Origin: Gammaproteobacteria bacterium
GTDB lineage: Bacteria; Pseudomonadota; Gammaproteobacteria; Steroidobacterales; Foliamicaceae
Length of the DNA stretch: 64,000 nucleotides
Direction: 5' to 3'
Assembly: GCA_009845905.1 (NCBI GenBank)
Contig: VXYS01000009.1
Coordinates: forward strand, 496,001 to 560,000
Shown piece after piece: positions 7,580 to 18,318 of the stretch. How positions within the stretch are numbered: the first letter of the stretch is position 1; the number at the start of each line of letters is the position of its first letter. The notes under the pieces were generated by a model that worked only from the letters and a program-made list of their open reading frames with translations, did no database searches and was not told where the DNA came from. A program made the position numbers and the translations under genes.

Positions 7580-10453
7580 TTACTCGCCCAGATAGCGTCG
7601 CCACAGGCCGGAAACCGTTTCCGCACGCTCGGCGACTTCGCCGGCGGGAGTATGAGGCGGCCGTTCGGCCAACGCGCGATGGTGCAGGATCTCGCGGTAC
7701 TCGAGATAGCATCGCGTAAGGACATCGGCGTCTTCCCGGGGCAGCACCTCGTGCCGCGCCAGAGCTTCCAGCTGGCGCACGTTGTCCGGCCAGGCGACCA
7801 GGTCGGGATGTTCGTGGGCGTGGTTCAGCACGAGGTATTGCACGATGAACTCGATGTCCTGCAATCCGCCGCGGGCATGCTTGATATCGAAGCGTCCCTT
7901 GCCCACAACGGGTGCTTCGCCCAGCATCCGCCGGCGCATTTCGATGACCTGGTCGCGCAGATCCTCGTGCCGCACCGACTCGCGCAGAACGCTCACGCGC
8001 AGCTCCTCGAACGCTTCGCGCACATGGGCGGCGCCGGCGATGGCCCGGCTCCTGAGCAGTGCCTGGTGCTCCCAGGTCCAGGCGGACTCGCGTTGGTATT
8101 TGTCGAGGGCCTGAAGCGAGGACACGAGCATTCCGGAGCGGCCGCTCGGACGCAAGCGCGTGTCCACTTCGTACATTCTTCCGGTGATGCTCCGCGTCGT
8201 GAGCACCGAAATCACCCTGCGCGCGACCCGGAAAAAGAAGTCCGAATTGGCGATGCTCGTGAGGCCATCGGTCACCTGGTCCTCGCCCTGCGCGTCGTAG
8301 ACGAACACCAGGTCCAGGTCCGAGCCGTAGCCCATCTCCAGGCCGGCCAGCTTGCCGTAGGCGATGACTGCAAAACCGGCCGGCTTTCGCTCGCCGTCGA
8401 CCGTGTAGCCGGGCGATCCGTGCTGCTCCGCGAGTTCTTCCCAGACGTGCTCCAGCGACCGGTCGATCACGAGTTCGGCGATTCCGGTAAGAAGGTCGCT
8501 CACCCGCATCAGCGGGAGGCCGCCCGCCAGGTCCAGCACCCCCACCCGAAAGGCGGCCGCCTGCTTGAACTCGCTGATCGCCGCCAGCCGCAGTTCTTCC
8601 GATTCGTTGGCGGTCCTGACCAGCCGGAAGTCCAGTTCCTCTTCAAGCTGTTCGAGATCCATTACCTGCTGCGTAATGCGGGCGTCGAGCAACTCGTCCA
8701 CCAGCGCCGGGACCGTGCACAGTTGTTTGGCGAGCGTCTCGCCCAGGCCGCAGACATGCACGAGGCGGTCGCGGGCCGGTCCGTTTTCATACAACAGCGC
8801 CAGGTACGCGGAGCGCCTGGCGATGGCGGCGATAACCTTGAGCGTGCGGGCCAGCGTCAGGCCCGGTTCAGGCTCCTTGGCAGCGGCTTCGATCAGCCGC
8901 GGAATAAGCATGTCCAGCCGCTTCCTTCCGGTCTGGTCCAGTCGCGCGTAATCGGAGGCCTGGTGGACCGTCTGCATGGAATCCAGCGCAACCTGAGGAT
9001 CCGCAAAACCGTAGGCTTTCAGCACTTCGTCGGCGTTTTCGGCATCTCCCGTCCACACGGCGGCCAGGTCCCCCGGCGGGCCGCTCTCGGCCTCCGGCAG
9101 GTCGTCCGGGCGAAACACGATGGTCGAGAAATGCCTGGCTACCGTCTCGCGGTGGGAATCGGTCTTCTCCGCCAGGCTTTCCCAATCCGAATGACCCATG
9201 GCGTAGGCCAGGCGGGCCCGGCCCTCGTCGTCGTCCGGCAATTCCTGAGTCTGCCGGTCGTCCATCCCCTGCAGCCGGTTCTCAAGCTGCCGCAGGAAGC
9301 AATAGGACCGGTCGAGTTCGCCGGACGTGCCGGGGCCCAGGAAGCCCCGCTCGCCCAGGCGCGCAAGCATTCCGCGCAGACTGCGGCCGCGCAGGTCGGG
9401 GTTGGCGCCGCCCCGCACCAGTTGCATCGATTGCGTGATGAACTCGATTTCACGGATTCCGCCCCGGCCCAGCTTGATGTCGTTGGCCTTGTCCTTGCGC
9501 AGCGCCTCCCGTTCGATCTTGCCCTTCATGTCGCGCAGGGACTCGAACACGCTGTAATCCAGGTAGCGACGGTAGACGAAAGGCCGCATGATTTCCTCGT
9601 AGAGCGCCTCGCTCATCCCGCAGGGATTGATCACGCGCGCCTTGACCCACGCGTAGCGCTCCCAGTCGCGGGCCGAGCGGGCAAGGTAGCTCTCCAGCGA
9701 CGAGGTCTTGATTACCAGCGGTCCGCTGTTGCCGAAGGGACGAAGCCGGGTATCGACCCGGTACGCGAAGGAGTCCACCGTGCGCTGGTTGAGCGCCCGG
9801 ATCAATTGCTGGCAGACCAGAGTGTGGAAACGCAGTGCGTCGATCGGGACGGATCCATTCGTTCGTCCGTCCTCGGAATAGACGAAGATGAGGTCGATGT
9901 CGGAAGAAAAATTGAGTTCGCCGCCACCGAGCTTGCCCATGCCGATAACGGCCATCTCGCTGGGCCCGTCCTCCGCCGTGAGCGGCAGGCCGTGCCGTTC
10001 CGCCACGTTGGCCCGCGCGAATTCCAGGGCGGCAAGGATGCAGGCCTCGGCGAGTTCGGACAGTTCCTCCAGGCTCTCTTCCAGGCTGCCGAGCCCGTTC
10101 ACATCGCGCCACAGGATCCGGCACATCTCGCGGTGCCGAAACCAGCGGAGTTCGCGCATGAACGAGGACTCCTGACGGCACTCGACCAGCGCTTCGCCGG
10201 CCAGTCGGCCCAGTTCGCCCGCCTCCAGCGGCCGGCCGATCCGGTCGCCGGACAGCAGGTGGTCGAGGATCCCGGGCCTGCGGGAAAAGCTGCGAGCCGC
10301 GAACGGCGAACAGGCCAATACCCTTGTGAGCGGCGCGAGAAGTTCACTCTGCTCGAGCCTGGGCGCCAGCGCCTCGTCTTCCCGCAACACGGCGAGCGTC
10401 TTGTCGGCGCTTTCGCGCAAAAGATCGGGGACTGGAAGCTTGTCGGCGTTCAC
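7580..10453 (-). CDS. glnE: Bifunctional glutamine synthetase adenylyltransferase/deadenylase
   Basis: A 957-residue enzyme that adenylylates and deadenylylates glutamine synthetase in response to PII proteins and glutamine, setting nitrogen assimilation. There are two nucleotidyltransferase-like domains. The N-terminal one has GMGKLGGGELNFSSDIDLIF at 171-190. The C-terminal one has AYGKLAGLEMGYGSDLDLVF near 697-716. Both carry the G-S/D-D-x-D signature. A central regulatory helical region separates them. Length is typical of full-length GlnE. No PII gene of the classical GlnB type is adjacent; the PII-like protein at 34131 is of a different context. Confidence 0.97.
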   Translation of the reverse strand: MNADKLPVPDLLRESADKTLAVLREDEALAPRLEQSELLAPLTRVLACSPFAARSFSRRPGILDHLLSGDRIGRPLEAGELGRLAGEALVECRQESSFMRELRWFRHREMCRILWRDVNGLGSLEESLEELSELAEACILAALEFARANVAERHGLPLTAEDGPSEMAVIGMGKLGGGELNFSSDIDLIFVYSEDGRTNGSVPIDALRFHTLVCQQLIRALNQRTVDSFAYRVDTRLRPFGNSGPLVIKTSSLESYLARSARDWERYAWVKARVINPCGMSEALYEEIMRPFVYRRYLDYSVFESLRDMKGKIEREALRKDKANDIKLGRGGIREIEFITQSMQLVRGGANPDLRGRSLRGMLARLGERGFLGPGTSGELDRSYCFLRQLENRLQGMDDRQTQELPDDDEGRARLAYAMGHSDWESLAEKTDSHRETVARHFSTIVFRPDDLPEAESGPPGDLAAVWTGDAENADEVLKAYGFADPQVALDSMQTVHQASDYARLDQTGRKRLDMLIPRLIEAAAKEPEPGLTLARTLKVIAAIARRSAYLALLYENGPARDRLVHVCGLGETLAKQLCTVPALVDELLDARITQQVMDLEQLEEELDFRLVRTANESEELRLAAISEFKQAAAFRVGVLDLAGGLPLMRVSDLLTGIAELVIDRSLEHVWEELAEQHGSPGYTVDGERKPAGFAVIAYGKLAGLEMGYGSDLDLVFVYDAQGEDQVTDGLTSIANSDFFFRVARRVISVLTTRSITGRMYEVDTRLRPSGRSGMLVSSLQALDKYQRESAWTWEHQALLRSRAIAGAAHVREAFEELRVSVLRESVRHEDLRDQVIEMRRRMLGEAPVVGKGRFDIKHARGGLQDIEFIVQYLVLNHAHEHPDLVAWPDNVRQLEALARHEVLPREDADVLTRCYLEYREILHHRALAERPPHTPAGEVAERAETVSGLWRRYLGE

Positions 10454-10510
10454 ATCGGTTGGCGGCTGGTAATCGGAGGCGGCAAAGATTACATCACGTG
10501 GAAAGCAAAA

Positions 10511-10540
10511 AGCCCTGCCTTTCGTTGGAAAGGCAGGGCT
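10511..10540 (-). terminator. Rho-independent terminator of groES-groEL
   Basis: A perfect 13-base-pair stem AGCCCTGCCTTTC / GAAAGGCAGGGCT with a four-base loop. On the minus strand it is followed by a T-rich run (TTTTTGCTTT), which suits transcription coming from groEL. It lies 58 bases after the groEL stop. A second GC-rich hairpin of GCCGCCG repeats lies at about 10560-10584. Confidence 0.9.
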
Positions 10541-10598
10541 TCGTGCGTCATGGCTTCAGCCGCCGCCGGGCTGCGGCGGCGGCGTCCACCGGGAGGAA

Positions 10599-12257
<1,659 letters not shown>

Positions 12258-12283
12258 TTAAGAAAGGTGAAAGGTGAAGACGG

Positions 12284-12574
12284 CTAGTCTTCGATGACGG
12301 CCATGACGTCGTCTTCCTTCATGACCAGCAGTTCCTCGCCGTCCACCTTGACTTCGGTGCCGCTGTACTTTCCGAAGAGCACCTTGTCGCCGGCCTTCAG
12401 TTCCAGGGGCAGGACCTCGCCGTTCTCGAGCACCTTGCCCTTGCCGGCGGCTATGACCTCGCCCCGGATCGGCTTTTCGGTTGCCGAGTCGGGAATCACG
12501 ATCCCGCCGGGGGACTTCCGTTCCTCCTCGGTACGGCGAATCAGCACCCTGTCTTGCAGCGGTCGAATTTTCAT
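12284..12574 (-). CDS. groES: Co-chaperonin GroES (Hsp10)
   Basis: A 96-residue cap subunit for GroEL. It starts [20 protein letters not shown], has the mobile-loop region [16 protein letters not shown] around 20-35, and ends in [15 protein letters not shown]. Length is typical. The ATG is preceded by GAGGAGAACGCAAC on the minus strand, a strong ribosome-binding site. It is the first gene of the operon, with the heat-shock promoter about 100 bases upstream. Confidence 0.99.
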   Translation of the reverse strand: MKIRPLQDRVLIRRTEEERKSPGGIVIPDSATEKPIRGEVIAAGKGKVLENGEVLPLELKAGDKVLFGKYSGTEVKVDGEELLVMKEDDVMAVIED

Positions 12575-12604
12575 GTTGCGTTCTCCTCGTGGGAAATGCC
12601 GATA

Positions 12605-12660
12605 GCCGCGCCCCCTCGGCGCGGCGATTTCTGATCAAACGGCCCTCTAATCGAGAGGGC
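12605..12660 (-). other. Two perfect hairpins in the groES leader
   Basis: Between the promoter and the groES ribosome-binding site lie two perfect hairpins. One has an 8-base-pair stem, GCCGCGCC/GGCGCGGC, at 12605-12625 with a CCCTC loop. The other has a 7-base-pair stem, GCCCTCT/AGAGGGC, at 12642-12660. The second begins close to the predicted transcription start. They could stabilise the mRNA or tune translation. Neither pairs with the ribosome-binding site itself. Confidence 0.6.
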
Positions 12661-12666
12661 GGGTAA

Positions 12667-12695
12667 ATGATAGGGACGGATGTTGCGATTTCAAG
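12667..12695 (-). promoter_or_regulatory. Sigma-32-type heat-shock promoter of groES-groEL
   Basis: On the minus strand, CTTGAAA (12695-12689) is followed after about 13-14 bases by CCCTATCAT (12675-12667). This matches the sigma-32 consensus CTTGAAA / CCCCATNT in both sequence and spacing. It lies about 95 bases before the groES ATG. No CIRCE element was seen. The rest of the 12575-12941 intergenic stretch holds two leader hairpins and the receptor's upstream region. Confidence 0.82.
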
Positions 12696-12941
12696 TGCCA
12701 AATGCGAAGTAATAGGCACACAAGGCCGTATTTGTCGGTAAATCGATGACCGAACCGGCCCTTTTTCGTTTTCCCGGCCCTTTTTCGCCAACATTCCGCC
12801 CCTATTCGCAGGGTGGCGCAACTGAATCAGCGAGCGGCATCCCGTTGGCGAGTGCCTGAACCGGCAACCGAATGTGTTTACGCGACACGCGCGCGGAGGG
12901 TATATGATGAGCGGCGGACCGGTTGATCACGGGGGGACGTG

Positions 12942-15389
12942 ATGACTTTTACCCAAACGCGAGTCGGACTCCTGGCGGCATTCGTGCTGGCGAGTCCAGT
13001 TATCCCTGGAACAGTAAGCGCTCAGGAAGGCGCGATCGCCCTCGAAGAGATCGTCGTGACGGCGCGCAGGGTGGAGGAGCGGCTGCAGGACGTGCCGCTT
13101 GCAATTACCGCCTTCAGCGCCGGCGAAATCCAGGCGGCGGGCATCGAGAATCTCAACGACGTGGCGGACCTGACGCCCGGCATGACCTTCTCGAACCTGA
13201 TCGGCGAGTTTCTGCCGGTACCGGTGATTCGCAGTATTGCGCCCACGGCGGTTCAGGACCGTGAGAACAACGCCGCGATCTTCGTTGACGGCGTATATGT
13301 CTCCGGGCGCCAGGGACTGAATTTCAGTCAGCTCGACCTCGAACGCATCGAGGTTGTCAAGGGTCCTCAGGCGGCAATGTACGGCCGCAACAGCTTTAGC
13401 GGAGCGGTCAATTTTGTCACCGCGCGGCCGACGGACGAGTTCCAGGGCAAGGCGGAGCTTACTCTAGGCGACCGGGGCCGGATCGTCGCGTCCGGCGCGA
13501 TCAGCGGTCCGCTCGTGGAAGACAAGCTGCGCGCCCGCGTTGCGATCATCATGAACCAGTGGGACGGTTCCTACGAAAACCAGGTTCCCGACGGTCCGGA
13601 CATCGGCGGGTTCGATTACCAGACCCTGCAGGGCAGTCTCTACTGGACGCCGACGGAGCGGTTCGAAGCGGGACTGTCCTACTACACGTCCAAGGACCAG
13701 GTCGACGTGTCGGCCCAGACTTCGTTGACGGCGACCTGCGAGAACGTCGCGGCCCGTGGCCAGCGGCTGGCGAATTTCTGCGGTGAACTGCCGGGCGTGG
13801 GCAAGAATGACCTGTACGTTCTCGCTGGCGCCAACGGAGAAGAGCGCGACGTGGACCATGCCTACCTTACGCTGAAGCTGGACAGCGAGCTCGGCGAGTT
13901 CACGGCCCTGTCCGGGTACTCCAAGGTCGAGCAGACATTCCTCTACGACGGTTCCCGCGGCAATCCGAGCACAACCTTCGCGTACCAGTCGTCCATCTCG
14001 CCGTTTCCCCGCGCCTTCGTTCTCGGTTCCTTCGAGGCCCAACTGCTTCAGCTCGGCGCACCCGATTCAACCGAGGAGTTCAGCCAGGAAATTCGTTTCA
14101 CCAGCCCCGACGACCGGCCCTTGCGGTATTCGGTCGGCGCCTACTACTACACCGTAGACACGGAGGACAGCAACAGCGGCGTGGCCGCGCGGAGTCCGCT
14201 GCCGTTCATATTCGCGAATTTGTGCCCCTGCATCCAGTTCTTCCCGGGCGTGGGGTTCGCGCCACAGGTGTTTCCCGGGACTTCCGTGGGAGACCTGGTT
14301 TTCCGCAGCTGGTTTACCAATCCCGCCGGCGACACCACTGGCCTGGTCGAACAGGTGCTGGAAACGGATGCCTGGTCAGTGTTCGGTTCCGTTGACGCCA
14401 ACTTCTCCGACCGTCTGAAGGGACGGGTGGAATTGCGCTGGACGGACGAGGAAAAGCACAGCCAGGATTTCGAATCCGGTTCGGACCTGATGAATTCCTG
14501 GGACTTCATCTCGTGGCGGGCAACGCTGGACTACAAGCCCAGCGAGAACACGATGTACTACGCGTCGATTGCAGGCGCGGCCAAGAGCGGCGCCTTCGAT
14601 TTCGATACGGAGGAAAACATCAACGGAGTGAACGTGTCCCTCGTGAGTTTGATCGAACCGGAAGAGAACACCTCTTACGAGCTTGGCTTCAAGGGCACCT
14701 ATCTCGGTGGCCGCATGAGCACGGACATTGCAGTCTTTTTCATCGATTGGACCGAGATCGTGATACCGCAGTACTACAGCGTCGGACCGGACGGCGTGCC
14801 GCTCACGTCCGTCCTTGCGCTGGATACGAATGCCGGAGACGCTTCGGTGCTCGGGCTGGAAGCGTCATTCGGTATGGCGCTAACCGACAATCTGACTGGC
14901 AACCTGGGCTTCTCGGTGACTGATCCCGAGTTCGACGATGCCCAGATCTCGTCGTTCGCCGAGTTTCCCAGCTATGCGCCGGACGGCGACGTGAGCGGCA
15001 ACGAGTTGCTGCGCCAGTCCTCGGTTCAGGGCAACCTTACGCTGAATTACCGGCGCGCAATTCGCGCCGACATGGATTGGTACCTGCGCACCGACGTCCT
15101 TTATACGGGCAAGCAATGGGTCGGCGCGGCCAACCAGGCGGAAGTCCCCGCGCATACCTATGTCAACCTCAAGATAGGAATCGACGCCGAGCGCTACACG
15201 GTGGAACTGTGGTCGGACAATCTGCTGGATGACGACAAGCCGGTGGCCGCATTCCGCGACGTCTGGTTCGCGAATGCGCTGCCCGGCGGCGGGGCCGAGG
15301 GAGGCTTCAACGCCTTCTTCCCGTGGCGGTTGACGGTTTCGCATCCGCGCCGCCGCCAGGTGGGCGCGACGCTGCGCGTCAGGTTCTAG
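12942..15389 (+). CDS. TonB-dependent receptor
   Basis: An 815-residue outer-membrane receptor. The signal peptide ends near PGTVSAQEG, the TonB box is LEEIVVTARRVEERLQDVP, and the plug has IFVDGVYVSGR and RIEVVKGPQAAMYGRNSFSG. The barrel ends in the aromatic-terminated strand VGATLRVRF. The ATG at 12942 is chosen, with GGGGGGA at 12931-12937 as ribosome-binding site. The EIVVTAR/VPLAITAFSA style is that of the expanded receptor families of oligotrophic Proteobacteria that take up diverse organic substrates. The substrate is unknown. It converges with the exported-protein operon at 15452-20100 and could serve its products, but that is only proximity. Confidence 0.93.
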   Translation: MTFTQTRVGLLAAFVLASPVIPGTVSAQEGAIALEEIVVTARRVEERLQDVPLAITAFSAGEIQAAGIENLNDVADLTPGMTFSNLIGEFLPVPVIRSIAPTAVQDRENNAAIFVDGVYVSGRQGLNFSQLDLERIEVVKGPQAAMYGRNSFSGAVNFVTARPTDEFQGKAELTLGDRGRIVASGAISGPLVEDKLRARVAIIMNQWDGSYENQVPDGPDIGGFDYQTLQGSLYWTPTERFEAGLSYYTSKDQVDVSAQTSLTATCENVAARGQRLANFCGELPGVGKNDLYVLAGANGEERDVDHAYLTLKLDSELGEFTALSGYSKVEQTFLYDGSRGNPSTTFAYQSSISPFPRAFVLGSFEAQLLQLGAPDSTEEFSQEIRFTSPDDRPLRYSVGAYYYTVDTEDSNSGVAARSPLPFIFANLCPCIQFFPGVGFAPQVFPGTSVGDLVFRSWFTNPAGDTTGLVEQVLETDAWSVFGSVDANFSDRLKGRVELRWTDEEKHSQDFESGSDLMNSWDFISWRATLDYKPSENTMYYASIAGAAKSGAFDFDTEENINGVNVSLVSLIEPEENTSYELGFKGTYLGGRMSTDIAVFFIDWTEIVIPQYYSVGPDGVPLTSVLALDTNAGDASVLGLEASFGMALTDNLTGNLGFSVTDPEFDDAQISSFAEFPSYAPDGDVSGNELLRQSSVQGNLTLNYRRAIRADMDWYLRTDVLYTGKQWVGAANQAEVPAHTYVNLKIGIDAERYTVELWSDNLLDDDKPVAAFRDVWFANALPGGGAEGGFNAFFPWRLTVSHPRRRQVGATLRVRF

Positions 15390-15399
15390 CAAGGCTGCA

Positions 15400-15431
15400 T
15401 CCGCGCCGGTTCGGTTTCCGGCCGGCGCGGA
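15400..15431. terminator. Hairpin between convergent genes (possible terminator)
   Basis: A perfect 10-base-pair stem TCCGCGCCGG / CCGGCGCGGA with a 12-base loop lies 10 bases after the receptor stop and 20 bases from the end of the convergent lipoprotein gene. There is no T-run on either side, so it could be a Rho-assisted stop or simply a stable 3' hairpin. Confidence 0.45.
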
Positions 15432-15451
15432 CCTGCCGTGGCGACCGCTAT

Positions 15452-16120
15452 CTAGAGGATTTCTTCAAGCCGAAATTCCTCCGGATAGCCCAGGCTGTTT
15501 GCTCGTTCGATCGCGCGCAGGTATTCCGCCGCCGCCGCGGCCCGCAGGACTCGCAGCGATTCGAGTTGCCTGTCAAGAGTCCTGATTTCCGCGACTCTGT
15601 CCGAGATGTTTCCTGCTGGCTTCTCTTCCGTTGTGTCGCTCTCGTCGTCCGGGGACTCAAGCTTCCTGATCTCATCCTCCAGGGAGTCGATCCTGGCTTT
15701 TACCGAGTCCATTTGCCCGCGGACGGAGCGGATGTTTTCGATGGCGTCATACACGGATTGCCCGGCGCGGTAGCCGGCCAGGAACGCCGGTTCCGAACTC
15801 GCCGGACACACGCGCTCGTAGCCGCCCCCGTATCTTCCCTCCCAGTAGCCGCTGTCCTGCGTGCAATAGACGGTCAGGCCCGCCTCGCGGCCTGCCATGT
15901 ATTCGTCGCGGTCCGGCGCAATTCCGTATCTGACGCAGGCGTCGTAGTGCCTGGCCAGTTGCGTCTGGCGCTTGCCTTCCAGTCCGTCGTTGCGTCCGAC
16001 CTCGCGCCAGTCCGCGTTGATGCACTCCGACTCCGACATCGTCGCGCAGCCGCCGGCGATCGACACCGCCAGCAGCAGACAGCAGAAACGCCAGCCATCT
16101 CCGACGTTCGTCTCTGTCAT
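15452..16120 (-). CDS. DUF2799-domain putative lipoprotein with coiled coil
   Basis: A 222-residue protein. After a hydrophobic signal segment, CATMSESEC supplies a candidate lipidated Cys (context IAGGC, a relaxed lipobox). The following 100 residues have the DUF2799 pattern: DWREVGRNDGLEGK, Y-x2-C, the EYMAGREAGL region, YC-x10-G-x3-G-Y-x2-VC, then FLAGYRAG. The C-terminal third, from about SVRGQMDSVKARIDSLE, is charged and predicted coiled coil. Function is unknown. The ATG is two bases after the upstream nitrilase-type stop, so it is the last gene of a four-gene operon and should be translated with it. The start at 16120 is preferred over 16168. Confidence 0.8.
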   Translation of the reverse strand: MTETNVGDGWRFCCLLLAVSIAGGCATMSESECINADWREVGRNDGLEGKRQTQLARHYDACVRYGIAPDRDEYMAGREAGLTVYCTQDSGYWEGRYGGGYERVCPASSEPAFLAGYRAGQSVYDAIENIRSVRGQMDSVKARIDSLEDEIRKLESPDDESDTTEEKPAGNISDRVAEIRTLDRQLESLRVLRAAAAAEYLRAIERANSLGYPEEFRLEEIL

Positions 16121-16122
16121 CC

Positions 16123-17271
16123 TTACCAATTCGCCTTGTCCGCGAAATACGCTCTGGTGTCGGCCCACGATTCAGGAAGATATTTCAGAAACCAACCAGG
16201 AGAGAATCGTGGCTTGAATTGGCGAAACACGGGCTCGTAAAGTTCCCACTGCGGGCTCGGAACACGGTGTTCATCGCGAAATGCCTTGATCGGAATCGTA
16301 GCCCGGATATCGCCCTGCGCCGGTCCAGCCACGGCAATCGGCTCGCCCGACGGATCGATGATCGCGCTGCCACCGGTCCCCACGCCACCGGGATAATAGC
16401 GATGATCCGGGTACGCGCTGCTGTTTGCATAACCCGTATAGACGCGGTAACTCCGTGACATTGCCTGTGCATCTGCCATAGGAACGCTGCCGGTTGCAAA
16501 ACGAAGGAACAATTCCGCGCCTTTCATCGCCATTGTCATGAACAATAACGGATCGTACTGAACGCCGGTCAAACAAATATTGCCGATGTCGGTGCGCGCA
16601 ACCGGAACGACCTCGTCCCAACCGTACATCTCCACATAGCGCTCCAGACATTCATAGACTGTCGAAGTGAACAGCCCCAGGCCCCCAAGCGTCCCTCGAG
16701 CCTTCCAATGTCGGGCGACGACGGTGCCGTCGGGTCCGATCAAAACGCCCAACAGCAAGACGTGGTCCGGCCAGTCTTCGTCCTTCGCGTAGGTTCCAAA
16801 GCTGATGTAGCAGTTCATTTCCCTGGCTTTCCTGCCCAGCGCCTCGGTCTCTGCACCCGGAATCTCGGCTGCTACGCGCAGCATCTGCTTTCGATCCCAT
16901 TCACCGAAGCCGTGCAACGGCATCTCATGAAAGCTGATCAGATCGGGCGTGCCCCCGAAGAACGTCGATGAACGATCCAACAGGGACAGCATCCGCTCAA
17001 GATTTTCCTTTCGGCCTTGCCCGGGATTTGCCGGATCGATTGCGATGTCCGGCGACTGGATGATCCTGTAGTCGATCGAATCGGACCGCAGTTCCCGGCG
17101 CCGATAATTCGGGTCGAATTGAATCGCATCGCCCTCCGCTTCCTCACTGCTCGCCGCAGCCAGCAGCGAGGCGCTCGCCAGCGGCAACGACGCTGCGATC
17201 CCAAAGGACGACTTGATTAACCGGCGTCTCGATGGGTCCTTTGTCATTTCATTTTTGACCACTTTATTCAT
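16123..17271 (-). CDS. Tat-exported nitrilase-superfamily amidohydrolase
   Basis: A 382-residue carbon-nitrogen hydrolase. The Tat-type signal SRRRLIKSSFG precedes a hydrophobic stretch ending near ASLLAAASS. The catalytic Glu is E116 in SFHEMPLHG, the Lys is K190 in RHWKARGT, and the Cys is C233 in GNICLTGVQYDPLL. The spacing fits the E-K-C triad of the family, which hydrolyses nitriles, amides or N-carbamoyl groups. The exact substrate is open, and the region around the Cys differs from typical nitrilases. The ATG at 17271 overlaps the upstream lipoprotein stop as ATGA. Export by Tat implies that the protein folds in the cytoplasm and acts in the periplasm, which is unusual for this superfamily. 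Confidence 0.83.
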   Translation of the reverse strand: MNKVVKNEMTKDPSRRRLIKSSFGIAASLPLASASLLAAASSEEAEGDAIQFDPNYRRRELRSDSIDYRIIQSPDIAIDPANPGQGRKENLERMLSLLDRSSTFFGGTPDLISFHEMPLHGFGEWDRKQMLRVAAEIPGAETEALGRKAREMNCYISFGTYAKDEDWPDHVLLLGVLIGPDGTVVARHWKARGTLGGLGLFTSTVYECLERYVEMYGWDEVVPVARTDIGNICLTGVQYDPLLFMTMAMKGAELFLRFATGSVPMADAQAMSRSYRVYTGYANSSAYPDHRYYPGGVGTGGSAIIDPSGEPIAVAGPAQGDIRATIPIKAFRDEHRVPSPQWELYEPVFRQFKPRFSPGWFLKYLPESWADTRAYFADKANW

Positions 17272-18242
17272 CTCCGTGGCTGGCCCGGAAACGACCAGGG
17301 ATCCTCGGGTATCTGACATTCCGCGAAAATTGAATCATCCTCAAATTTCAAGTTGCCCGAAGTCAGCGCCCGGGAGACCGCGCCGTCATCATCCAGCACT
17401 TCAAACGCGAGCACATTGTCCCCCGATTCGGGCGCCGGGCGCAGTCGAAGTCGCAGGTCGCCGACGCCCGCCTCTCCCCCCTGGTCATGGATTCGGATGC
17501 TCGCGTCGGTGCCTTCAACATTCACCGCACAGTGATAGACGCTAACGCGTGTCTTTGGACTGGGTATGTCGCTGCCGAAAAGCCAGGCGCCCTCCAGATC
17601 ATGCGCACGCGTCGCGGTTGAGAACACCGTTGGAGACAAGATCAAATCGTCCGCCAGCATCATCCTGGTTTCGGTGTTCGGGAAGTTCATGACGCAGTCG
17701 CCCGGCTTCTGGTAGCCGACAAAATGATCTCCGTTCCGTTGCCAGAAAATCTCGCATCCCTCCGGCAACGTTGTCATGTTCTCGGGCGTGTAACCTGCAA
17801 GCCGACCCGGTTCGTATTGTGAATCCACGACGTTCGGTCCGTCGGCCGGGGGGAACGACCAGATCCTGGTAACGACTTCATCGCGACCGGCGTCCGCGTA
17901 ACTTTCGTAAATTCGCTGTCGGAACACTGCTGCAGCGTTGTCGCCGGCGCCGAAATACTGCTGAACGTACACAACGTGCTCCCCAAACGCGGGCAGATTC
18001 AGCCGTCGATAAACGTAGTGCACCCGCGCTTCGGGCGTTGTGCCGTCCTCAGCATTCCCCGTCCCACGTTCGAAATTGTCGAATTCACCGTTGAGCAGTT
18101 CGGAAAAGTACTGCAGGTCTTCGTCCAGACTGGTGGCGCCCGGAGGGGCAACATTCGATCCGCCGGGCGCGCCGCAGCCCGAAAGCCAAACGGCAAATGG
18201 CACCGTCAAGGCCATATTCATCAATGCACGCGCAACGCTCAT
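17268..18242 (-). CDS. CpcT/CpeT-like lipoprotein
   Basis: A 324-residue predicted lipoprotein with lipobox LSGC at about residues 20-23. The following region, LQYFSELLNGEFDNFER, then YVQQYFG and FRQRIYES, matches the CpcT/CpeT fold, known in cyanobacteria as the phycocyanobilin lyase. Homologues in non-photosynthetic bacteria have no assigned role, and this window shows no phycobiliprotein genes. The ATG at 18242 places the lipobox correctly; a longer open frame upstream is not supported. The stop overlaps the next gene as ATGA, and the gap to the upstream hydrolase gene is 76 bases. It probably binds a hydrophobic or tetrapyrrole-like ligand in the envelope, which is inference from the fold. 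Confidence 0.75.
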   Translation of the reverse strand: MSVARALMNMALTVPFAVWLSGCGAPGGSNVAPPGATSLDEDLQYFSELLNGEFDNFERGTGNAEDGTTPEARVHYVYRRLNLPAFGEHVVYVQQYFGAGDNAAAVFRQRIYESYADAGRDEVVTRIWSFPPADGPNVVDSQYEPGRLAGYTPENMTTLPEGCEIFWQRNGDHFVGYQKPGDCVMNFPNTETRMMLADDLILSPTVFSTATRAHDLEGAWLFGSDIPSPKTRVSVYHCAVNVEGTDASIRIHDQGGEAGVGDLRLRLRPAPESGDNVLAFEVLDDDGAVSRALTSGNLKFEDDSIFAECQIPEDPWSFPGQPRR

Positions 18243-18318
18243 GGATGTACCCTCCGTCTGAATGTGCACAAGCCGGTTCGAGGCAAATGTGGCGTCCGGA
18301 GCAACTGTTGGAGGTTGC

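Noticed and set aside
17268-18242. Taking the CpeT-like protein as evidence of a phycobilisome or photosynthetic organism
   Set aside because: No phycobiliprotein, bilin synthesis or photosynthesis gene is in the window, and the protein is a lipoprotein in a hydrolase operon.
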